Assembly (NCBI RefSeq): GCF_014192215.1
Contig: NZ_JACHXP010000024.1
Span: 1 to 52,108 of the forward strand
Direction of reading: 5' to 3'
Origin: Halomonas cerina
Lineage (GTDB): Bacteria; Pseudomonadota; Gammaproteobacteria; Pseudomonadales; Halomonadaceae
Length of the DNA: 52,108 nt
Shown: positions 1 to 9,168 of the stretch, in pieces
How the letters are laid out: every line of letters begins with the position of its first letter
How positions within the stretch are numbered: the stretch's first letter is position 1
Notes under the pieces: generated by a model
Databases searched by the model: none
What the model was told of the DNA's origin: nothing
What the model saw: only the letters and a program-made list of their open reading frames with translations
Made by a program: the position numbers and the translations under genes

Positions 1-1
1 C

Positions 2-322
2 ACCAGCTTCATCGCCCATGCCGGGGGACCGCCGCTGAACTTCTACCTGCTCCAGTGTCGGCTCTCCAAGGAACAGTTCCTGGGAACCGCCGTGGCCTTC
101 CTGGCCGCCACCAACCTCGTCAAGCTGGTGCCCTACGGTCTGCTCGGCCTGCTCAGCGTCGAAAACCTGACGGTGGCCCTGCTGATGATCCCGGTCGCCT
201 GGCTCGGGGTGCGCCTGGGGCTCGTCATCCAGAAGCGTCTGAATGGGGAGCTCTTCTTCCGGATCATTCTCACGCTGCTGGTCCTGCTGGGTATTCGGCT
301 GATCGTCGATGGGGCCGGGTGA
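2..322 (+). CDS. TauE/SafE (TSUP) family permease, C-terminal part
   Basis: This frame is open from the first bases of the window to a TGA at 320-322, so the gene starts upstream and only about the last 106 residues are seen. The motif AHAGGPPLNFYLL near the beginning is typical of the second repeat of TauE/SafE/TSUP permeases, which export or import sulfite, sulfonates or other organic anions across the inner membrane. At least three hydrophobic stretches follow, and the protein ends in a membrane segment (FFRIILTLLVLLGIRLIV). The substrate cannot be read from this part. The next gene on the same strand starts 66 bases downstream, so the two may be cotranscribed. Confidence 0.8.
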   Translation, partial: TSFIAHAGGPPLNFYLLQCRLSKEQFLGTAVAFLAATNLVKLVPYGLLGLLSVENLTVALLMIPVAWLGVRLGLVIQKRLNGELFFRIILTLLVLLGIRLIVDGAG

Positions 323-388
323 CGGTTGCCTGGCAGGAGGGGGAGAGGTACTTTCGACCCTGAGTCCATTGCGACCCTCGAGGTGAGA

Positions 389-2164
389 ATGATCGACGAT
401 CTGGCCGCAGGGCATCCGGAGGGGCCTTACGATACGCTGCCACAGACACCCATGCCGAAGCTCTCCAGCACCGAGCTCGCTCGCTTTCTGGATTTCATCG
501 AGAAATTCGAGGATGCAACCGAACAGTCCCTCTCCGTGACGCTGGGTTATCGGGAACTGCGCATGGTGATTCACGTCATGCGTAATCACCTGGCCGGCCG
601 GCTCACCACGCCCACCTCGCTGGCGGATGCCTCCGGCCTCTCATATGGTACGGCCAAGCGGGGAATCGAGAGCATGCTCAAGCGGGGGCTTATCCTGTCG
701 CGTCCCCGGACGAAGTCAGGAAAGACGGTCTCTCTGCATCCTTCTCACGCCATGATCGATGAGTGGGGAGATTATGCAAACCAGATCAAGGCCTTGCTGG
801 GAGATACCTTCGGTCTGGACCCGAAATCCGACTCGACGAGCCAGATTATCCTGGACGAACCCTACCAGTCGTCTGACGTGATACCGCCGCCCGCTGTTCT
901 GTCTCAACGTCTTGATCTCAAGGGAGGGCTACGGGTCCTGATGCACGCCGATCCCACCTTCATGGCGATGCATAACCTCAAGCGTCAGCTCGAGGCAATC
1001 TTCGGAGTGGACATCAAGAACAAGGCGAAGTCGATCGACAGCCTGCGCGAGGAGATTCTTGCCAACGCGCGTTTTGCTCATTCACATTATGACATCATCA
1101 CCTGTAACCTTCCCTGGTTCGGGGAACTGGCGTCCGAGGGCATGCTGCTGCCGCTGGACCCCCTGCTGGCGCGGGACGGCTATGACATGTCCGACTTTCA
1201 CGCTGTGGCCCTCCAGAGTTCTCGTTATGCTGGAAAGCAGTACGGTATACCGGTACAGACCACGCCGGAGCTCTTGTGCTATCGCAAGGACATCCTGGAA
1301 AACGCTGGTCTGACGCCCCCGGCGACCACGGAGCAGATGACCAGGGTGGCCAGGGCGCTTCACGATCCCGGCAAGAGGTTCTATGGCATCGCCTGGAATG
1401 CGGCCAGGGGAACGCCTTTGGGACATACCTTTGCCTTCCTGATGGCGAAATTCGGTCAGCCAATCATCAATCTTCCGCGTATCGATGGAGGCTATGCGTT
1501 CGAGGATGTGGCAGGGGATCAGCTTCGCCCCATGTTCCTGACGGATGCTGCCTTTCGTGCCTGCGAATATATGCTGGATATATTGAAGTATTCGCCTCCC
1601 AATATCCTGCAGATGTCCTGGTACGAGCGCGCTAGGTCCTACATGGCGGGTGAGGTCGGTATGGCCTATTGTTACACCTCGCTCGCGCCACTGTTCGAAC
1701 TCAACAAGAAATCGCCGGCCTGGGGCAATACCGGGTACCTTCCCCATACTGTCGGCAACCATGGTCGACCCTTCGTTCCCATCGGCGGCTATGCCCTGGC
1801 AATCCCCGCGAACCTTTCGGAAGAGCGAGTGGAGTCAGCTTGGGCGGCCTTGCGCCACCTGACGTGCCGGAGCATGTCCAAGCTGTATATCCTGAACGGC
1901 AGTCTGGTAACGTCAAGGTTCAGTGTCAGCAGCGACCCCGAGGTGTCATCGTTGTCACCGCTCATCGGTGTGGTGGACCGAATGGCCAGGGAAGGCATCC
2001 TTCAGGCCTGGCCACGCCCCCCGGTCCCCCATCTCACGTCGATCATCGCCATCGCCGGCAACGAAATCTTCGAGGTGCTGGACGGCCGTCGCTCCATCAA
2101 GCAGGCCCTGACCATCGCCCAGGAGAAGGCCGACCGGATCATGCAAGCCAAGGGCTTCTATTGA
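389..2164 (+). CDS. Winged-helix / substrate-binding-protein fusion, probable one-component regulator
   Basis: 591 residues. The ATG at 389 is preferred because GAGGTGAG lies just upstream; the frame is open further 5' but without a good ribosome site. Residues ~25-130 look like a MarR/ArsR-type winged helix (SLADASGLSYGTAKRGIES, then a basic wing RPRTKSGKT). From ~170 the sequence resembles MalE-like extracellular solute-binding proteins of ABC sugar importers (YDIITCNLPWFGELASEG; YGIPVQTTPELLCYRKDI). No signal peptide or lipobox precedes the binding domain, so the protein should be cytoplasmic and sense a ligand directly. It could equally be annotated just as an extracellular solute-binding protein, but the N-terminal head argues against that. 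No ABC permease or ATPase genes are adjacent. The ligand is unknown; the porin gene converging from the other side is one possible target. Confidence 0.75.
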   Translation: MIDDLAAGHPEGPYDTLPQTPMPKLSSTELARFLDFIEKFEDATEQSLSVTLGYRELRMVIHVMRNHLAGRLTTPTSLADASGLSYGTAKRGIESMLKRGLILSRPRTKSGKTVSLHPSHAMIDEWGDYANQIKALLGDTFGLDPKSDSTSQIILDEPYQSSDVIPPPAVLSQRLDLKGGLRVLMHADPTFMAMHNLKRQLEAIFGVDIKNKAKSIDSLREEILANARFAHSHYDIITCNLPWFGELASEGMLLPLDPLLARDGYDMSDFHAVALQSSRYAGKQYGIPVQTTPELLCYRKDILENAGLTPPATTEQMTRVARALHDPGKRFYGIAWNAARGTPLGHTFAFLMAKFGQPIINLPRIDGGYAFEDVAGDQLRPMFLTDAAFRACEYMLDILKYSPPNILQMSWYERARSYMAGEVGMAYCYTSLAPLFELNKKSPAWGNTGYLPHTVGNHGRPFVPIGGYALAIPANLSEERVESAWAALRHLTCRSMSKLYILNGSLVTSRFSVSSDPEVSSLSPLIGVVDRMAREGILQAWPRPPVPHLTSIIAIAGNEIFEVLDGRRSIKQALTIAQEKADRIMQAKGFY

Positions 2165-2257
2165 GCGTTGCCCTCGCGGGCCCGTCTCAGACGGGGGCTA
2201 CCGCAACCGACGCCATGCAGGGCACGGCGGGGCTGCGGCAGGTCTTCCGGGCTCCTT

Positions 2258-2290
2258 AAAGCCCGCCTGAAGCAAGCTTGGCGGGCTTTT
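2258..2290 (+). terminator. Rho-independent terminator after the fusion regulator
   Basis: A perfect 10-bp stem (AAAGCCCGCC at 2258-2267, GGCGGGCTTT at 2280-2289) with a 12-base loop ends in a T run on the plus strand. The A run at the other foot makes it usable in both directions, so it may also serve the convergent porin gene. Confidence 0.85.
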
Positions 2291-2349
2291 GCAGCATCTT
2301 TGAGAAGGGTCCCGGCACACTGTTTTCGGAAACCCTTTTCGGTTCGGAG

Positions 2350-3606
2350 TCAGAAGTACAAGGCTCCTACGATATTGAACTGTGAATGCCAGTTATCATC
2401 GTTTCTGGCAGGTCCGCCGTTGGCAAAGTTGGCATTCTTTGAAGTCAGCATGCTGACCCAGGTATGGAAACCACCTTTTGAAAGGTGGACCCCGACGATA
2501 TTGAACTGGGTGTCGTCGCTGGTGAACATGTCTTCGCTACCACTGTTGAGGTAGTCATAGTCGTGGTAGAAGGTGACGTTATCATAGATGCCCAAGGAAG
2601 CCGGCATGGAGTAGGAGAGGCGGGTTGAGTAGACCTGCCCATCAGCCGGTATCAACGCGCCAGTGGACAGGGCGATTGAGTCGTCGCTTTGATTCACGCC
2701 AGGGGCGTTGGTGACGTTGTGGTCATAGGACAGGCCTTGAACCGTGAGTGCAAAACCGCCGGATATGTAGTTGGCGAAAGCAGTGGCTGCCCAATGATCA
2801 CCACCATCTCCGTTGGTTGCGGTGTTGTGGTAATTGCCAAATTGGCCGTTTGACCCTAGCTGCAGTGTTGCACTTCCGCCCAGATCGAACGTGTAGGCAC
2901 CGCCTCCGTGGAACGTGTTTGTTGGCTCCACATCTGCGGCAAATGTCTGGTTGTCAAACCCGCGCGGGCTAATATTTCCCTGTGCCACGACGTCGGGACG
3001 AAAACGGGCATTCGGATTATCGCCGCTTGACTCGGTGTTTTTAGTAAAGGCAGCCACCCAGTGCCAATTGTTCTTTTCATATTGGGTTTTGATACCCAAG
3101 TCAGGGTTGTTCGCCAAACCAAGCCATAAAGGCACGTCACTGAGAAAGCTGTTGTCGTAGTAGGAACCATCCACGCCAGCACCCAGAGGCTGAATGATAA
3201 CGCCAATTTCGGTTGACCATGCATCATTGTGATTCAGGCCAGCATAGGTCCAAGCGGGAAAAAATGCTTGTTGGGTGACCTGGTAATCCCATCTGGAGCT
3301 GTAGTACAGTCCGTTGTCCCATTCTCCGCTGACAATCAGTTCGAGCTTGTCGAGAAAATAGTCACCGTATTTATCGCGGCTGGGTTCGGAGTGGTCTGCC
3401 AGGATGTAGAGTGTCTCTACGCCAATCCCGAATCTGAGCGGGTCGGTTTTTTCGAGGCTTGCAACACGATCTTTGATGTCCTGGATTTGGTCGTCGTATG
3501 AGTCTTGAGCCATGGCTGCTGATGAGCAAAGCATTACAAGGCTGCTGGCGACAAAAGACAGCTTTTGCGATGTGTATCGGTTCTTTTGTGTCACGCTGGT
3601 CATCAT
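2350..3606 (-). CDS. Outer-membrane beta-barrel porin
   Basis: 418 residues when started at the ATG at 3606, which has GGAG six bases upstream; a GTG three codons earlier is less likely. The N-terminus is a signal peptide (basic MMTSVTQKNRYTSQK, hydrophobic core, cleavage near AAMA-QDS). A short coiled-coil-like segment follows (DDQIQDIKDRVASLEK), as in OprO/P-like trimeric porins. The body alternates aromatic and polar residues, and the protein ends ...NIVGALYF with a terminal Phe, the usual outer-membrane assembly signal. It should form a diffusion channel, but the substrate is unknown. The gene has lower GC than its neighbours and its own promoter region. Confidence 0.8.
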   Translation of the reverse strand: MMTSVTQKNRYTSQKLSFVASSLVMLCSSAAMAQDSYDDQIQDIKDRVASLEKTDPLRFGIGVETLYILADHSEPSRDKYGDYFLDKLELIVSGEWDNGLYYSSRWDYQVTQQAFFPAWTYAGLNHNDAWSTEIGVIIQPLGAGVDGSYYDNSFLSDVPLWLGLANNPDLGIKTQYEKNNWHWVAAFTKNTESSGDNPNARFRPDVVAQGNISPRGFDNQTFAADVEPTNTFHGGGAYTFDLGGSATLQLGSNGQFGNYHNTATNGDGGDHWAATAFANYISGGFALTVQGLSYDHNVTNAPGVNQSDDSIALSTGALIPADGQVYSTRLSYSMPASLGIYDNVTFYHDYDYLNSGSEDMFTSDDTQFNIVGVHLSKGGFHTWVSMLTSKNANFANGGPARNDDNWHSQFNIVGALYF

Positions 3607-3648
3607 GCTCTCCACTTTGTTCTTGTTTGCGCAAATGCAAGTGAATAT

Positions 3649-3662
3649 CCATCATTTGATGG
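3649..3662. promoter_or_regulatory. Inverted repeat upstream of the porin gene
   Basis: CCATCA-TT-TGATGG is a perfect 6-2-6 inverted repeat about 45 bases upstream of the porin start codon, in an AT-rich stretch. It could be an operator. No regulator can be assigned to it. Confidence 0.35.
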
Positions 3663-3759
3663 AGCCATCATGCTAATGCAGCAATTTGCAAGCCAGTAAT
3701 TTTAAGCGCACCAATCCCGCCCCGAATAAGTGGGGTGTGCGATTGGCTAGAAGAGAGTG

Positions 3760-3788
3760 AAGGCGGCAGGCTGATTTCCTGCCGCCTT
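3760..3788 (-). terminator. Hairpin after the SDR gene
   Basis: A perfect 11-bp stem (3760-3770 with 3778-3788) around a 7-base loop lies 12 bases beyond the stop codon of the SDR gene. The T tract on the minus strand is weak, so termination efficiency is uncertain. Confidence 0.6.
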
Positions 3789-3799
3789 GCAGGCTGGTA

Positions 3800-4603
3800 T
3801 TACTGCATGATCATGCCGCCATCGATCATCAGCAGCTGGCCGGTCATGTAGTCCGATTCCGAGCTGGCCAGGAAACTGGCCGTGCCGACGACATCCTCCG
3901 GATAGGAGTAGCGCTTCATCAGGATCATCTTCTCGGCGAGCTCGTCCATGGACTGGCCCTGCTTGTCGAACTTGCCGATGCTGACCAGGTCCTTGTCGAG
4001 CTGCTCCCACAGCTCGGTGCGCACCACGCCGGGCCCATAGCCATTGACGGTGATGTTGTGGTCGACCAGCGCCTTGGCGCCCCCGTTGATCATGGCCTGT
4101 ACGGCGTGCTTGCTGCAGGAGTAGGGCACCACGTCATCGAAGGCCTGGCGGGAGAGGATGGAGCCGACATTGATGATCTTGTAGGGGCCGTTCTCCTTGC
4201 CCTGCGCAATCATCTGCTTGGCGGCTTCCTGCATGCCGATCAGGCAACCCAGCGCATTGACGTCCATGATCTGGTGCCAATTCTCCTCGGTGATATCGAG
4301 AAACATCAGCGGCTTGTTGATGCCGGCATTGTTGACCATCACGTTGAGGCTGCCGAAGGCATCGACGGTGGCCTTCACGGCGGCCTGCATCTGGTCACGC
4401 TCGGTCACGTTGAGCTTGACGGCGATGGCTTGGCCGCCCTTTTCCGTGATCCGTTTGACGACTTCCTCGCAGCCTTCCAGGTTCAGGTCGGCGACGCAGA
4501 CGCTCGCCCCCTGTGCGGCATAGTGCTCCGCCACGGCAGCCCCCATGCCGCGCGCCGCACCGGTGATCAGGCAGGTTTTTCCTTGCAGTCGTGTCTTGTC
4601 CAT
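3800..4603 (-). CDS. SDR-family NAD(P)-dependent oxidoreductase
   Basis: 267 residues from the ATG at 4603, which has GAGGTG about five bases upstream. An open frame continues further 5' but has no SDR sequence in it. It is a classical short-chain dehydrogenase: TGAARGMG for cofactor binding near residue 15, an Asp after beta-2 (VADLN) that favours NAD(H), NNAG near 90, a catalytic Ser in NVGSILS, YSCSK for Tyr/Lys, and a C-terminal MTGQLLMIDGG typical of tetrameric members. The overall look is that of diacetyl/acetoin or sugar-alcohol dehydrogenases, but the substrate is not established. It stands alone between two hairpins and is not obviously part of the nap block. Confidence 0.8.
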   Translation of the reverse strand: MDKTRLQGKTCLITGAARGMGAAVAEHYAAQGASVCVADLNLEGCEEVVKRITEKGGQAIAVKLNVTERDQMQAAVKATVDAFGSLNVMVNNAGINKPLMFLDITEENWHQIMDVNALGCLIGMQEAAKQMIAQGKENGPYKIINVGSILSRQAFDDVVPYSCSKHAVQAMINGGAKALVDHNITVNGYGPGVVRTELWEQLDKDLVSIGKFDKQGQSMDELAEKMILMKRYSYPEDVVGTASFLASSESDYMTGQLLMIDGGMIMQ

Positions 4604-4861
4604 CGTGTCACCTCGAAGTCTTGTTGTGGGTCTGACCGTGCCATCGAGGGGCGGTGAACGTCCGCTCCATCGACAGGGGGTATGGATACGACAAGGAGGC
4701 ACGGTGGCGCTCGGTGTAGGAGCCCATTGGCCTGCCTTGCTGATCAGCATTGTCAGCGCAACGTACGTCAGGCAACAGCGAGTTGGCAGGGCATTATGAC
4801 CAGATTGGATGTTTTTGATGGACAGGTCCGTCGAGGCGAGCGACAAGGGCCCAGGAGCGGC

Positions 4862-4976
4862 TCAGAGCCGCGCCAGGGCGGCCTCCAGGCCCATCAGGTC
4901 CAAGGTGGTGATCACGTCATCGGAAAAGAGGGGAACAGTGGGGTCGGCCGTCGGCGTCGTGGCGCCGATACGCGAC
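4862..4976 (-). pseudogene. Decayed 3' fragment of a HAD hydrolase gene
   Basis: Read on the minus strand, this stretch encodes about 35 residues ending DDVITTLDLMGLEAALARL and a stop. It aligns with the last 32 residues of the intact HAD protein encoded at 10261-10923, with 24 of 32 identical by eye and one 3-residue insertion. The rest of the gene is missing: the frame runs into the 3' end of the next gene at 4977 without a start codon. Differences are mostly synonymous or conservative, so it diverged as coding sequence before truncation. Both copies point the same way and they bracket the nap cluster. Confidence 0.8.
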
Positions 4977-5480
4977 TCAACGCAGGGATTCCACCAGCGC
5001 CAGGTTCTTGCGCAGCGACTCGCGGGTCACCCGGAGGTGATTGTCGAACTCGGTCAGTTCCTCTACCGCTTCGGGGCGCTGTCGCTCCAGGTAGTCGATG
5101 GCGGCCCGCAGCAGATTCTCCTGGTACGCCAGGTAAGCCGTCTCGAAGGCGTCGCCCTCCCGTTCCTGCAGCGCCACGTAGGCGTCGCGGTCGCCAAGGG
5201 GGGGATGGCTGTCGGCGGCAGGCGTGTCGACGTCGGTCTCCACCAGCCAGGCGTCGAGAACGGCATGGTCGCGTTCGAGGGTGTTCGCCAGTTCGACCAC
5301 CGCGTCACGCTCGAGCCGCTCCTCGGCCAGTGCCGATAGCTCGGCCTGGTGCTGATGCAGGGCACGCAGCGTGGCCTGAACCGCCTCGCGGTCATAGCTG
5401 GCCAGTGCCGCACCGGCAACCAGGCTCATCAGGGCCACCGATGCTGCCATTACCGAGCGAATTGAAACGAAAGGTTTCAC
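4977..5480 (-). CDS. Small exported helical protein, DUF4142-like
   Basis: 167 residues from the GTG at 5480, chosen because AGGAG lies seven bases upstream and because this start places a clean signal peptide (MKPFVSIRSVMAASVALMSL, cleavage near AALA-SYD) at the N-terminus. The mature part is almost wholly helical and highly acidic, with many Glu, Leu, Arg and Ala heptad-like runs. It resembles the periplasmic four-helix DUF4142 proteins, but that match is by impression only. It is divergent from napE, with about 110 bases between the two starts, and need not belong to nitrate respiration. Confidence 0.55.
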   Translation of the reverse strand: MKPFVSIRSVMAASVALMSLVAGAALASYDREAVQATLRALHQHQAELSALAEERLERDAVVELANTLERDHAVLDAWLVETDVDTPAADSHPPLGDRDAYVALQEREGDAFETAYLAYQENLLRAAIDYLERQRPEAVEELTEFDNHLRVTRESLRKNLALVESLR

Positions 5481-5589
5481 TGGTTTTCTCCTGGTCTTTT
5501 TCCGGCAACCGTCCCCCACCACTCCGATTTGCGTGATGTGTCGTTGCTTCCTACGGTAGTACAAGATGTCGCGTTTGGGGGCCATATTC

Positions 5590-5793
5590 ATGCAAAGAAC
5601 AGTTAATCAAAAAAGCCGCCCACACGAGCCCCATTCATCGCCCAATCGCCAGCAGAAGAAGCAGGAGTTGCTGGTCTTTCTATTTCTCGCTCTGGTGCTG
5701 TTTCCCATCCTCGCCGTGCTGCTGGTTTCTGGCTACGGCTTTGCCGTGTGGATATTCCAGCTCTTCGCCGGGCCGCCCGGACCGCCCGGCTAA
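5590..5793 (+). CDS. napE: Periplasmic nitrate reductase accessory protein NapE
   Basis: 67 residues if started at the ATG at 5590, with GGGGG eight bases upstream; an ATG at 5566 would add eight residues. A basic N-terminus ending QQKKQELLVFLF leads into one transmembrane helix (ALVLFPILAVLLVSGYGFAVWIF), the family pattern of NapE, and a Pro/Gly tail follows. NapE is a small inner-membrane protein of unclear function found at the head of nap operons. Here it is the first gene of napEFDABC, all on the plus strand. Confidence 0.85.
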   Translation: MQRTVNQKSRPHEPHSSPNRQQKKQELLVFLFLALVLFPILAVLLVSGYGFAVWIFQLFAGPPGPPG

Positions 5794-5869
5794 CACGCCT
5801 GCCGGCAGGACCCTGACGCTAAGACCGGATAGTCCGTGACGACAAGAATCGTGCATAGGGGAAAACGAC

Positions 5870-6382
5870 ATGACTGTGGACGTTTCGCGGCGGGCCCTGC
5901 TCAGAGGGCGCTTCGACCGGACGGCCTCGCTGCGCCCGCCTTGGGCTTGTGATGAGTCAGTCTTCACGGCGCATTGCACGCAGTGCGCCGACTGCCTGCA
6001 GGCCTGCGAAACGGGCATCATCGTGCGCGACGCAGGGGGATTTCCCCAGGTCGATTTCCATCGCGGCGAGTGCACCTTCTGCCAGGCCTGCGTGGCGGTG
6101 TGCGACGCGCCGGTCTTTCGCGACCCCGAGCGGTATCCTCCCTGGCCCCAGGTCGCCGAGATCGGTCAGACCTGCCTCGGGCCTCAGGGCATCTACTGCC
6201 GGAGCTGCGGGGAGAGCTGCGAGGCGGGCGCCATCCGTTTCGTCTTCAACGCCCACCGTGTACCGGAGCCCCGCGTGGATACCGAGGCCTGCACCGGCTG
6301 TGGCGCCTGTGTCGCCATCTGTCCCACCCAGGCCATCACGGTAGGTCCGCCCATGCCATCCCGCCGCGAGGAGGCGCCATGA
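5870..6382 (+). CDS. napF: Ferredoxin-type protein NapF
   Basis: 170 residues. Three classical [4Fe-4S] motifs are visible: C36-x2-C39-x2-C42-x3-C46, C68-x2-C71-x2-C74-x3-C78 and C141-x2-C144-x2-C147-x3-C151. Additional Cys residues lie at 102, 110, 113 and 117. There is no signal peptide, so it is a cytoplasmic iron-sulfur protein, as expected for NapF, which assists maturation of the NapA iron-sulfur cluster. An RR pair near the start (SRRALLRGRF) is normal for the family. The stop codon overlaps the napD start (ATGA), indicating translational coupling. Confidence 0.9.
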   Translation: MTVDVSRRALLRGRFDRTASLRPPWACDESVFTAHCTQCADCLQACETGIIVRDAGGFPQVDFHRGECTFCQACVAVCDAPVFRDPERYPPWPQVAEIGQTCLGPQGIYCRSCGESCEAGAIRFVFNAHRVPEPRVDTEACTGCGACVAICPTQAITVGPPMPSRREEAP

Positions 6383-6681
6383 ACCGGGAAGTGCATATCT
6401 CCAGCCTGGTGGTGCAGCTCCAGCCCGAGCGAATCGAGCCGGTCAGTCAGCGCTGCCGGGCTCACCCGGGCGTCGAGGTCCACGCCACCGACCCGCAGGG
6501 CAAGATGGTGCTGGTCCTGGAGACGTCAGGCCAGCGCGAGGTCGTGGAGTTCATCGACGGGCTCCAGCTCGCGCCAGGCGTGCTGTCGGTGAGCCTCGTC
6601 TACCACCAGGTGGAGCGTGCCGACGAACTGGACAGGGAGATGATCCTAGAGGGGAGTAGCCATGAAGCTGACGCGACGTGA
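6379..6681 (+). CDS. napD: NapA-specific chaperone NapD
   Basis: 100 residues. The start at 6379 follows GAGGAGG and overlaps the napF stop by four bases. The sequence [20 protein letters not shown] and the following ferredoxin-like fold pattern fit NapD. NapD is the cytoplasmic chaperone that binds the twin-arginine signal of NapA until its cofactor is loaded. The last 20 bases overlap the start of napA, so the two proteins are probably made in a coupled way. Confidence 0.9.
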   Translation: MNREVHISSLVVQLQPERIEPVSQRCRAHPGVEVHATDPQGKMVLVLETSGQREVVEFIDGLQLAPGVLSVSLVYHQVERADELDREMILEGSSHEADAT

Positions 6682-9157
6682 TTTCATCAAGGCCTCGGCG
6701 GCCTCCACGGCCACTGCCGCCGCCGGCATCAGCGCGACGAGCCAGGCGCAGAACCTGATCACCGCCTCCGCCCAGGCCCAGCTGAAGTGGTCGAAGGCCC
6801 CATGCCGCTTCTGCGGCGTGGGCTGCGGCGTCAACGTCGCGACGCGCGACAATCAGGTGGTCGCCACCCATGCCGACATCAATGCTCCGGTCAACCGGGG
6901 CGTCAACTGCATCAAGGGCTACTTCCTTTCCAAGATCATGTACGGCGAGGATCGCCTGACCCAGCCGCTGCTGCGCAAGACCAACGGCGAATACGCCAAG
7001 AACGGCGAGTTCACCCCGGTGAGCTGGGACGAGGCCTTCGACGTCATGGCCACGCAGTACAAGCGGGTGCTCAAGGAGAAGGGGGCGGAGGCGATCGGCA
7101 TGTTCGGCTCCGGTCAGTGGACGGTATGGGAAGGTTATGCGGCCAACAAGCTGATGAAGGCCGGTTTCCGCTCCAACCACATCGACCCCAACGCCCGCCA
7201 CTGCATGGCCTCGGCGGTGGCCGGCTTCATCCGCACCTTCGGCATCGACGAGCCCATGGGCTGCTACGACGACATCGAGGCGGCCGATGCCTTCGTGCTG
7301 TGGGGCTCCAACATGGCGGAGATGCACCCCATCCTGTGGACGCGCGTCACCGACCGCCGGCTTTCGGCACCGCACGTGAAAGTGGCGGTGCTCTCCACCT
7401 TCGAGCACCGCTGCTTCGACCTGGCGGACATGCCGATCGTCTTCACGCCCCAGGCGGACCTCGCGGTGCTCAACTACATCGCCCGCTACATCATCGAAAA
7501 CGACCGGGTCGACTGGGACTTCGTCAACCAGCACGTGCGCTTCAAGGAGGGCAACACCCTGATCGGCTACGGGCTGCGTCCCGAGCATCGGCTGGAGCTG
7601 GTGGCCGAAAACGCCGAGGACCCAGGCGGCGCCAAGGACATCGACTTCGAACGCTACCGCGAGTTTCTCCAGGACTACGACGCCGAGACCGTCACCGAGC
7701 TTTCCGGTGTGCCCAAGCGCCGGCTCGACGAGCTCGCCGAGCTCTACGCCGATCCGGACACCCGGGTAATGTCGTTCTGGACCATGGGGTTCAACCAGCA
7801 CACCCGCGGGGTGTGGGCGAACAACATGATCTACAACATCCACCTGCTGACCGGCAAGATCTCGACCCCGGGCAACAGCCCCTTCTCGCTGACCGGCCAG
7901 CCCTCGGCCTGCGGCACCGCCCGCGAGGTGGGCACCTTCGGCCACCGGCTGCCGGCGGACATGGTGGTGATGAATCCCAAGCACCGGGAGTTCGCCGAGG
8001 ACACCTGGCGCGTCCCGCGCGGCCTGATCCGTCCCGAGGCCGGGGCCCATGCGGTGCTGCAGAACCGCATGCTCAACGACGGCAAGCTCAACGCCTACTG
8101 GGTGCAGTGCAACAACAACGTTCAGGCGGCGGCCAACCTGGTCGAGGAGACCTATCCGGGCTACCGCAACCCGGAGAACTTCATCGTCGTCTCCGACGCC
8201 TACCCCACGGTGACCGCCGAACTCGCCGACCTGATCCTGCCGGCGGCCATGTGGGTGGAGAAGGAGGGCGCCTACGGCAATGCCGAGCGGCGCACCCAGT
8301 TCTGGCACCAGCTGGTGGAGGCGCCGGGCGAGGCGCGTTCGGACCTCTGGCAGCTGATGGAGTTCTCCAAGCGCTTCACCACCGATGAGGTATGGCCTCA
8401 GGAACTCCTCGACACCAACCCCGAGTTCCAGGGCCGGACCCTGTTCGACGTGCTGTTTCGCAACGGCCAGGTCGACGCCTTCGACCTCGATGAGCTCGAT
8501 GCGGACTACGCCAACCAGGAGGCGCACCACTTCGGCTTCTACGTCCAGAAGGGGCTGTTCGAGGAATACGCCAAGTTCGGCCGCGGCAAGGCCCACGACC
8601 TGGCGCCCTTCGAAACCTATCACGAGACCCGAGGCCTGCGCTGGCCGGTGGTGGATGGCGAGGAGACCCTTTGGCGCTACAACGGTGAGTACGACCCCTA
8701 TGTGGAGGCGGGGCGCGACTTCCATTTCTACGGCCACCCGGACGGCAAGGCGGTGATCTTCGCCGTGCCCTACGAGCCGCCGGCGGAGTCGCCGAGCGAG
8801 GAGTACCCCCTGTGGCTGGTCACCGGTCGGGTGCTCGAGCATTGGCACTCCGGATCGATGACGCGCCGGGTGCCCGAACTGCATCGCGCCTTCCCCCAGG
8901 CGGTGGTCTACCTGCACCCCGAGGATGCCCGCGAGCTGGGGGTGAGACGGGGCAGCGAGGTACGCATCATCAGCGCGAGGGGCGAGATGAACAGCCGGGT
9001 CGAGACACGGGGACGCAACCGAATGCCCCGTGGCCTGGTGTTCGTGCCCTGGTTCGATGCCAGCCAGCTGATCAACAAGGTCACGCTGGATGCCACCGAT
9101 CCCATCTCCAAGCAGACGGACTTCAAGAAGTGCGCCTGTCGGATCGAACCGGTCTAG
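6662..9157 (+). CDS. napA: Periplasmic nitrate reductase catalytic subunit NapA
   Basis: 831 residues, normal family length. It carries a twin-arginine signal (RRDFIKA) with a cleavage region near TSQAQ. The N-terminal cluster motif is C48-x2-C51-x3-C55-x27-C83, exactly the NapA spacing for one [4Fe-4S]. Cys181 in RHCMASAV is the expected molybdenum ligand. The C-terminal molybdopterin-dinucleotide domain ends with the usual [10 protein letters not shown]. The enzyme reduces nitrate to nitrite in the periplasm with electrons from NapB. The start at 6662 follows GGGGAG and overlaps napD. All key residues are present, so it should be active. Confidence 0.97.
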   Translation: MKLTRRDFIKASAASTATAAAGISATSQAQNLITASAQAQLKWSKAPCRFCGVGCGVNVATRDNQVVATHADINAPVNRGVNCIKGYFLSKIMYGEDRLTQPLLRKTNGEYAKNGEFTPVSWDEAFDVMATQYKRVLKEKGAEAIGMFGSGQWTVWEGYAANKLMKAGFRSNHIDPNARHCMASAVAGFIRTFGIDEPMGCYDDIEAADAFVLWGSNMAEMHPILWTRVTDRRLSAPHVKVAVLSTFEHRCFDLADMPIVFTPQADLAVLNYIARYIIENDRVDWDFVNQHVRFKEGNTLIGYGLRPEHRLELVAENAEDPGGAKDIDFERYREFLQDYDAETVTELSGVPKRRLDELAELYADPDTRVMSFWTMGFNQHTRGVWANNMIYNIHLLTGKISTPGNSPFSLTGQPSACGTAREVGTFGHRLPADMVVMNPKHREFAEDTWRVPRGLIRPEAGAHAVLQNRMLNDGKLNAYWVQCNNNVQAAANLVEETYPGYRNPENFIVVSDAYPTVTAELADLILPAAMWVEKEGAYGNAERRTQFWHQLVEAPGEARSDLWQLMEFSKRFTTDEVWPQELLDTNPEFQGRTLFDVLFRNGQVDAFDLDELDADYANQEAHHFGFYVQKGLFEEYAKFGRGKAHDLAPFETYHETRGLRWPVVDGEETLWRYNGEYDPYVEAGRDFHFYGHPDGKAVIFAVPYEPPAESPSEEYPLWLVTGRVLEHWHSGSMTRRVPELHRAFPQAVVYLHPEDARELGVRRGSEVRIISARGEMNSRVETRGRNRMPRGLVFVPWFDASQLINKVTLDATDPISKQTDFKKCACRIEPV

Positions 9158-9168
9158 GGGGAAGCGTC

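Noticed and set aside
5481..5589. FNR or NarP box in the napE promoter
   Set aside because: No convincing TTGAT-N4-ATCAA dyad or pair of NarL/NarP heptamers was found in the 109-base gap.
6551..8917. Long minus-strand frame opposite napD and napA
   Set aside because: The plus strand has the full NapA motif set. The reverse product is a low-complexity His/Val/Gly/Leu-rich sequence without family features.
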